Assembly (NCBI GenBank): GCA_011390695.1
Contig: JAABRW010000467.1
Span: 1-7,798 of the forward strand
Length of the DNA stretch: 7,798 bases
Direction of reading: 5' to 3'
Source of the DNA: Desulfotignum sp.
Lineage (GTDB): Bacteria > Desulfobacterota > Desulfobacteria > Desulfobacterales > Desulfobacteraceae
The notes beneath the pieces were generated by a model that saw nothing but the letters and a program-made list of their open reading frames with translations, was not told the DNA's origin and ran no database searches. Shown here one piece after another: positions 6,078 to 7,798 of this stretch (position 1 is the first letter of the stretch; every line of letters begins with the position of its first letter). Position numbers and translations under genes: made by a program.

Positions 6078-7738
6078 CAAAATGGCTTACAGATCTGGCT
6101 GTACAGTACAAAAACAAAATTCTGCTGCTGGTGTTGGTGCAGATCTGCCTGGCCGCAGTGATTACCATGGTCCCTGCTTTTTTCCAGAAAATTGTAAGCC
6201 TGGCCCTTTCCAATGTGACAGCGTTTTTTTTACCGGAAGGGATAAAAGTGCTCGGGTTTCTCACCGCAATTTTTCTACTGGCTGCCCTGCTCCAGGGCAT
6301 TTGCGGCTATATTGCCTGCATTTTTTCTGCAGACCTGTTAAAACAGCTCCAGCTTGATTTTTTTGAAAAAACCAGCTGCCTGCCCCTCCTGTATTTCCAG
6401 CACCGGTCCGCCGGCGAATTCATGACCAAGTTCAACCATGATATCGGTCAGATCCAGGGACTTCTAGCTGCTTCCCTTCCATTGGTTCTGCGGGAAGCTG
6501 TCACCATCATATGTATATTGCTGATTGTGTTTTTTCTTTGTTCCGGTTTTCTGATGGTACTGGCTTTTGGCATGGTTATCATCGTCTCTTTTCTGGTCAT
6601 GAAACTTAATCAGAGATTGAAACCATATGCGCAGCGGCAGCGAGCCGGATGGGGAAAAATAAACAAGATTTTTGATGAAACCATCCAAGGGATAGACACC
6701 ATAAAAACATTTTCCAGTGAAGAACAGGTGAAAAAATATTTTACTGCCCAGACCGTTCTGCTGCGCAAAATTTCTGTTAAGGCCGGCACCATTACAGCGC
6801 TGTTTTCTCCCCTCATAGACCTGATTGCCAAGATAGGAGGGCTTTTTCTGATTCTTATCGCCTATTACCTGATCATCCGGGAAAGCCTTTTATCTGAACA
6901 GTTCCTGTTGTTTTTCTTTTACGCCGGCCTGCTCCAGGCATCTGTTTCCTCCCTGATCCAGGGACTTTCCAACATCCAGCCCCAGCTGGTCAGCGCAGCA
7001 AATCTTTTTGCATTTTTCTCAGAAAAACCTGAAACCACAACAGATGCAACTGGTACGGCCTTACTGGAAAAACCATGTTCAATACAAATCAACAATCTGT
7101 GTTTCAGGTATCCGGAAAAACATTTTTTGTTTCAGGGTGCAAAGTTTACTATTCCCAAAAACAAAATCACCCTTATCCAGGGACCCAGCGGCAGCGGCAA
7201 ATCCACTTTGATTAATCTGCTGCTGGGATTTTATTCTCCGGCTGAAGGGGAAATCTTGTTTGGAAAGATTCCTGTCAGCCGGTTTTCAAAAAAAGAACTG
7301 CGGGGAAAAATCGGGGTGCTAACCCAATATCACTATATCTTTCACGACACCCTGAAAAAAAACCTGGAGATCGCCAGTCCGGGCGCACCGGATGCAGATA
7401 TTGTCAAAGCCCTTGAAAAAGCGCATCTATGTGAATTCCTTCACCGCCTTCCCAAGGGTATTCATACGGTAATGGATCCCAGGGGCAAGGGAATCAGCGG
7501 CGGAGAAAAACAGCGGATCTGCATGGCCAGGATCCTGCTGAAAAATCCCCCGGTCATCATTCTGGATGAACCCTGGTCCAACCTCGATGCCAGGGGCCGG
7601 GACATACTGATCTCTGTTATCAACCGCTGCCGGCAAACCGCCACCATACTGGTGCTCAGCCATGAAACACCGGCTTCCCTTGAGATCGACCAGATCTATC
7701 AAATCATGCCGGTTATCAAAACATGTGAAAACTGCTAA
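6074..7738 (+). CDS. Peptidase-free ABC exporter (fused membrane and ATPase domains)
   Basis: The 554-residue half-transporter has an N-terminal exporter-type membrane domain with hydrophobic spans near 14-36, 57-83, 139-157, 158-176, 240-267 and 275-295. The ATPase domain starts near 335: Walker A GPSGSGKST (370-378), Q-loop Gln418, signature ISGGEKQR (474-481), Walker B VIILDEP (494-500) and switch His530. All catalytic elements look intact; the signature has Glu where LSGGQ has Gln, a common variant. It would act as a homodimer in the inner membrane. There is no N-terminal C39 peptidase, so it resembles microcin exporters of the McjD kind rather than leader-cleaving bacteriocin exporters. 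Its ATG overlaps the stop of the second maturase (ATGA), with only a weak CAGG upstream, so translation is probably coupled. The likely cargo is the modified Trp-X-Asn peptide, and it could also give self-protection; both are inferred from position. Confidence 0.9.
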   Translation: MTKWLTDLAVQYKNKILLLVLVQICLAAVITMVPAFFQKIVSLALSNVTAFFLPEGIKVLGFLTAIFLLAALLQGICGYIACIFSADLLKQLQLDFFEKTSCLPLLYFQHRSAGEFMTKFNHDIGQIQGLLAASLPLVLREAVTIICILLIVFFLCSGFLMVLAFGMVIIVSFLVMKLNQRLKPYAQRQRAGWGKINKIFDETIQGIDTIKTFSSEEQVKKYFTAQTVLLRKISVKAGTITALFSPLIDLIAKIGGLFLILIAYYLIIRESLLSEQFLLFFFYAGLLQASVSSLIQGLSNIQPQLVSAANLFAFFSEKPETTTDATGTALLEKPCSIQINNLCFRYPEKHFLFQGAKFTIPKNKITLIQGPSGSGKSTLINLLLGFYSPAEGEILFGKIPVSRFSKKELRGKIGVLTQYHYIFHDTLKKNLEIASPGAPDADIVKALEKAHLCEFLHRLPKGIHTVMDPRGKGISGGEKQRICMARILLKNPPVIILDEPWSNLDARGRDILISVINRCRQTATILVLSHETPASLEIDQIYQIMPVIKTCENC

Positions 7739-7739
7739 C

Positions 7740-7752
7740 GCGGGAATCCCGC
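7740..7752. repeat. 13-base perfect palindrome after the exporter gene
   Basis: GCGGGA and TCCCGC flank a single A, one base after the exporter stop codon. The hairpin would be G/C-rich, but no T-run follows, so it is not a standard intrinsic terminator. It could be a 3' stabilising hairpin, a protein binding site, or chance. Confidence 0.4.
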
Positions 7753-7768
7753 AATTCAGATGCAGCGG

Positions 7769-7788
7769 GGTCATTGGATGAAATGACC
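7769..7788. repeat. Inverted repeat near the right edge
   Basis: GGTCATT and AATGACC form a 7-base stem around a 6-base loop. No T-run is visible after it, and the window ends 10 bases later. It may be part of a terminator, an operator for the next gene, or nothing. Confidence 0.3.
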
Positions 7789-7798
7789 AAAGAAGCCG

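Noticed and set aside
7783..7798. Start of a following gene (ATG at 7783, reading MTKEA)
   Set aside because: Only five codons are visible, the ribosome binding site is weak, and the ATG lies inside an inverted repeat, so it cannot be supported from this window.

Overview
The window holds two gene groups, all on the + strand and with almost no space between genes. I see no RNA gene, insertion sequence or CRISPR array, and no gene-free stretch longer than about 60 bases. Moderate GC content and the style of the radical SAM and STAND genes fit an anaerobic or microaerophilic Gram-negative, perhaps a sulfate-reducing Desulfobacterota. That placement is a guess, because no marker gene is present.

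Bases 1-3558 carry a conflict/signalling pair. The first gene is cut by the left window edge. It encodes a protein that ends with the tail of a TIR domain followed by two TIR-like (Rossmannoid) domains. The second gene overlaps it by 8 bases and encodes an 868-residue nSTAND-type P-loop NTPase with a membrane-spanning segment and a TPR-rich C-terminus. Its layout (switch NTPase, then superstructure-forming repeats) resembles bacterial STAND immune or regulatory proteins.

Bases 3554-7738 carry what looks like a complete RiPP (ribosomally made, post-translationally modified peptide) operon. It has a 56-residue precursor whose last 22 residues are seven consecutive Trp-X-Asn units plus a terminal Trp; two tandem, paralogous radical SAM/SPASM enzymes; and a peptidase-free ABC exporter. 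Genes overlap or abut (TAA-ATG, 8-base overlap, ATGA), so they are probably translated as a coupled unit. The Trp-X-Asn periodicity is what three-residue cyclophane-forming radical SAM enzymes (triceptide chemistry) would be expected to act on: each Trp ring would be joined to the beta carbon of the Asn two residues later. The proposed product is a rigid chain of up to seven cyclophanes, exported by the ABC protein. This is the most striking content of the window.

The two maturases differ in their auxiliary-cluster ligands. The second has a textbook SPASM cysteine set. The first has His where a SPASM cysteine is expected, plus an extra nearby Cys, which suggests the two enzymes do different jobs. 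Whether the TIR/STAND pair belongs functionally with the peptide operon cannot be decided here. Only 28 bases separate them, but a consensus-like -10 box overlapping the STAND stop codon could give the peptide operon its own promoter.
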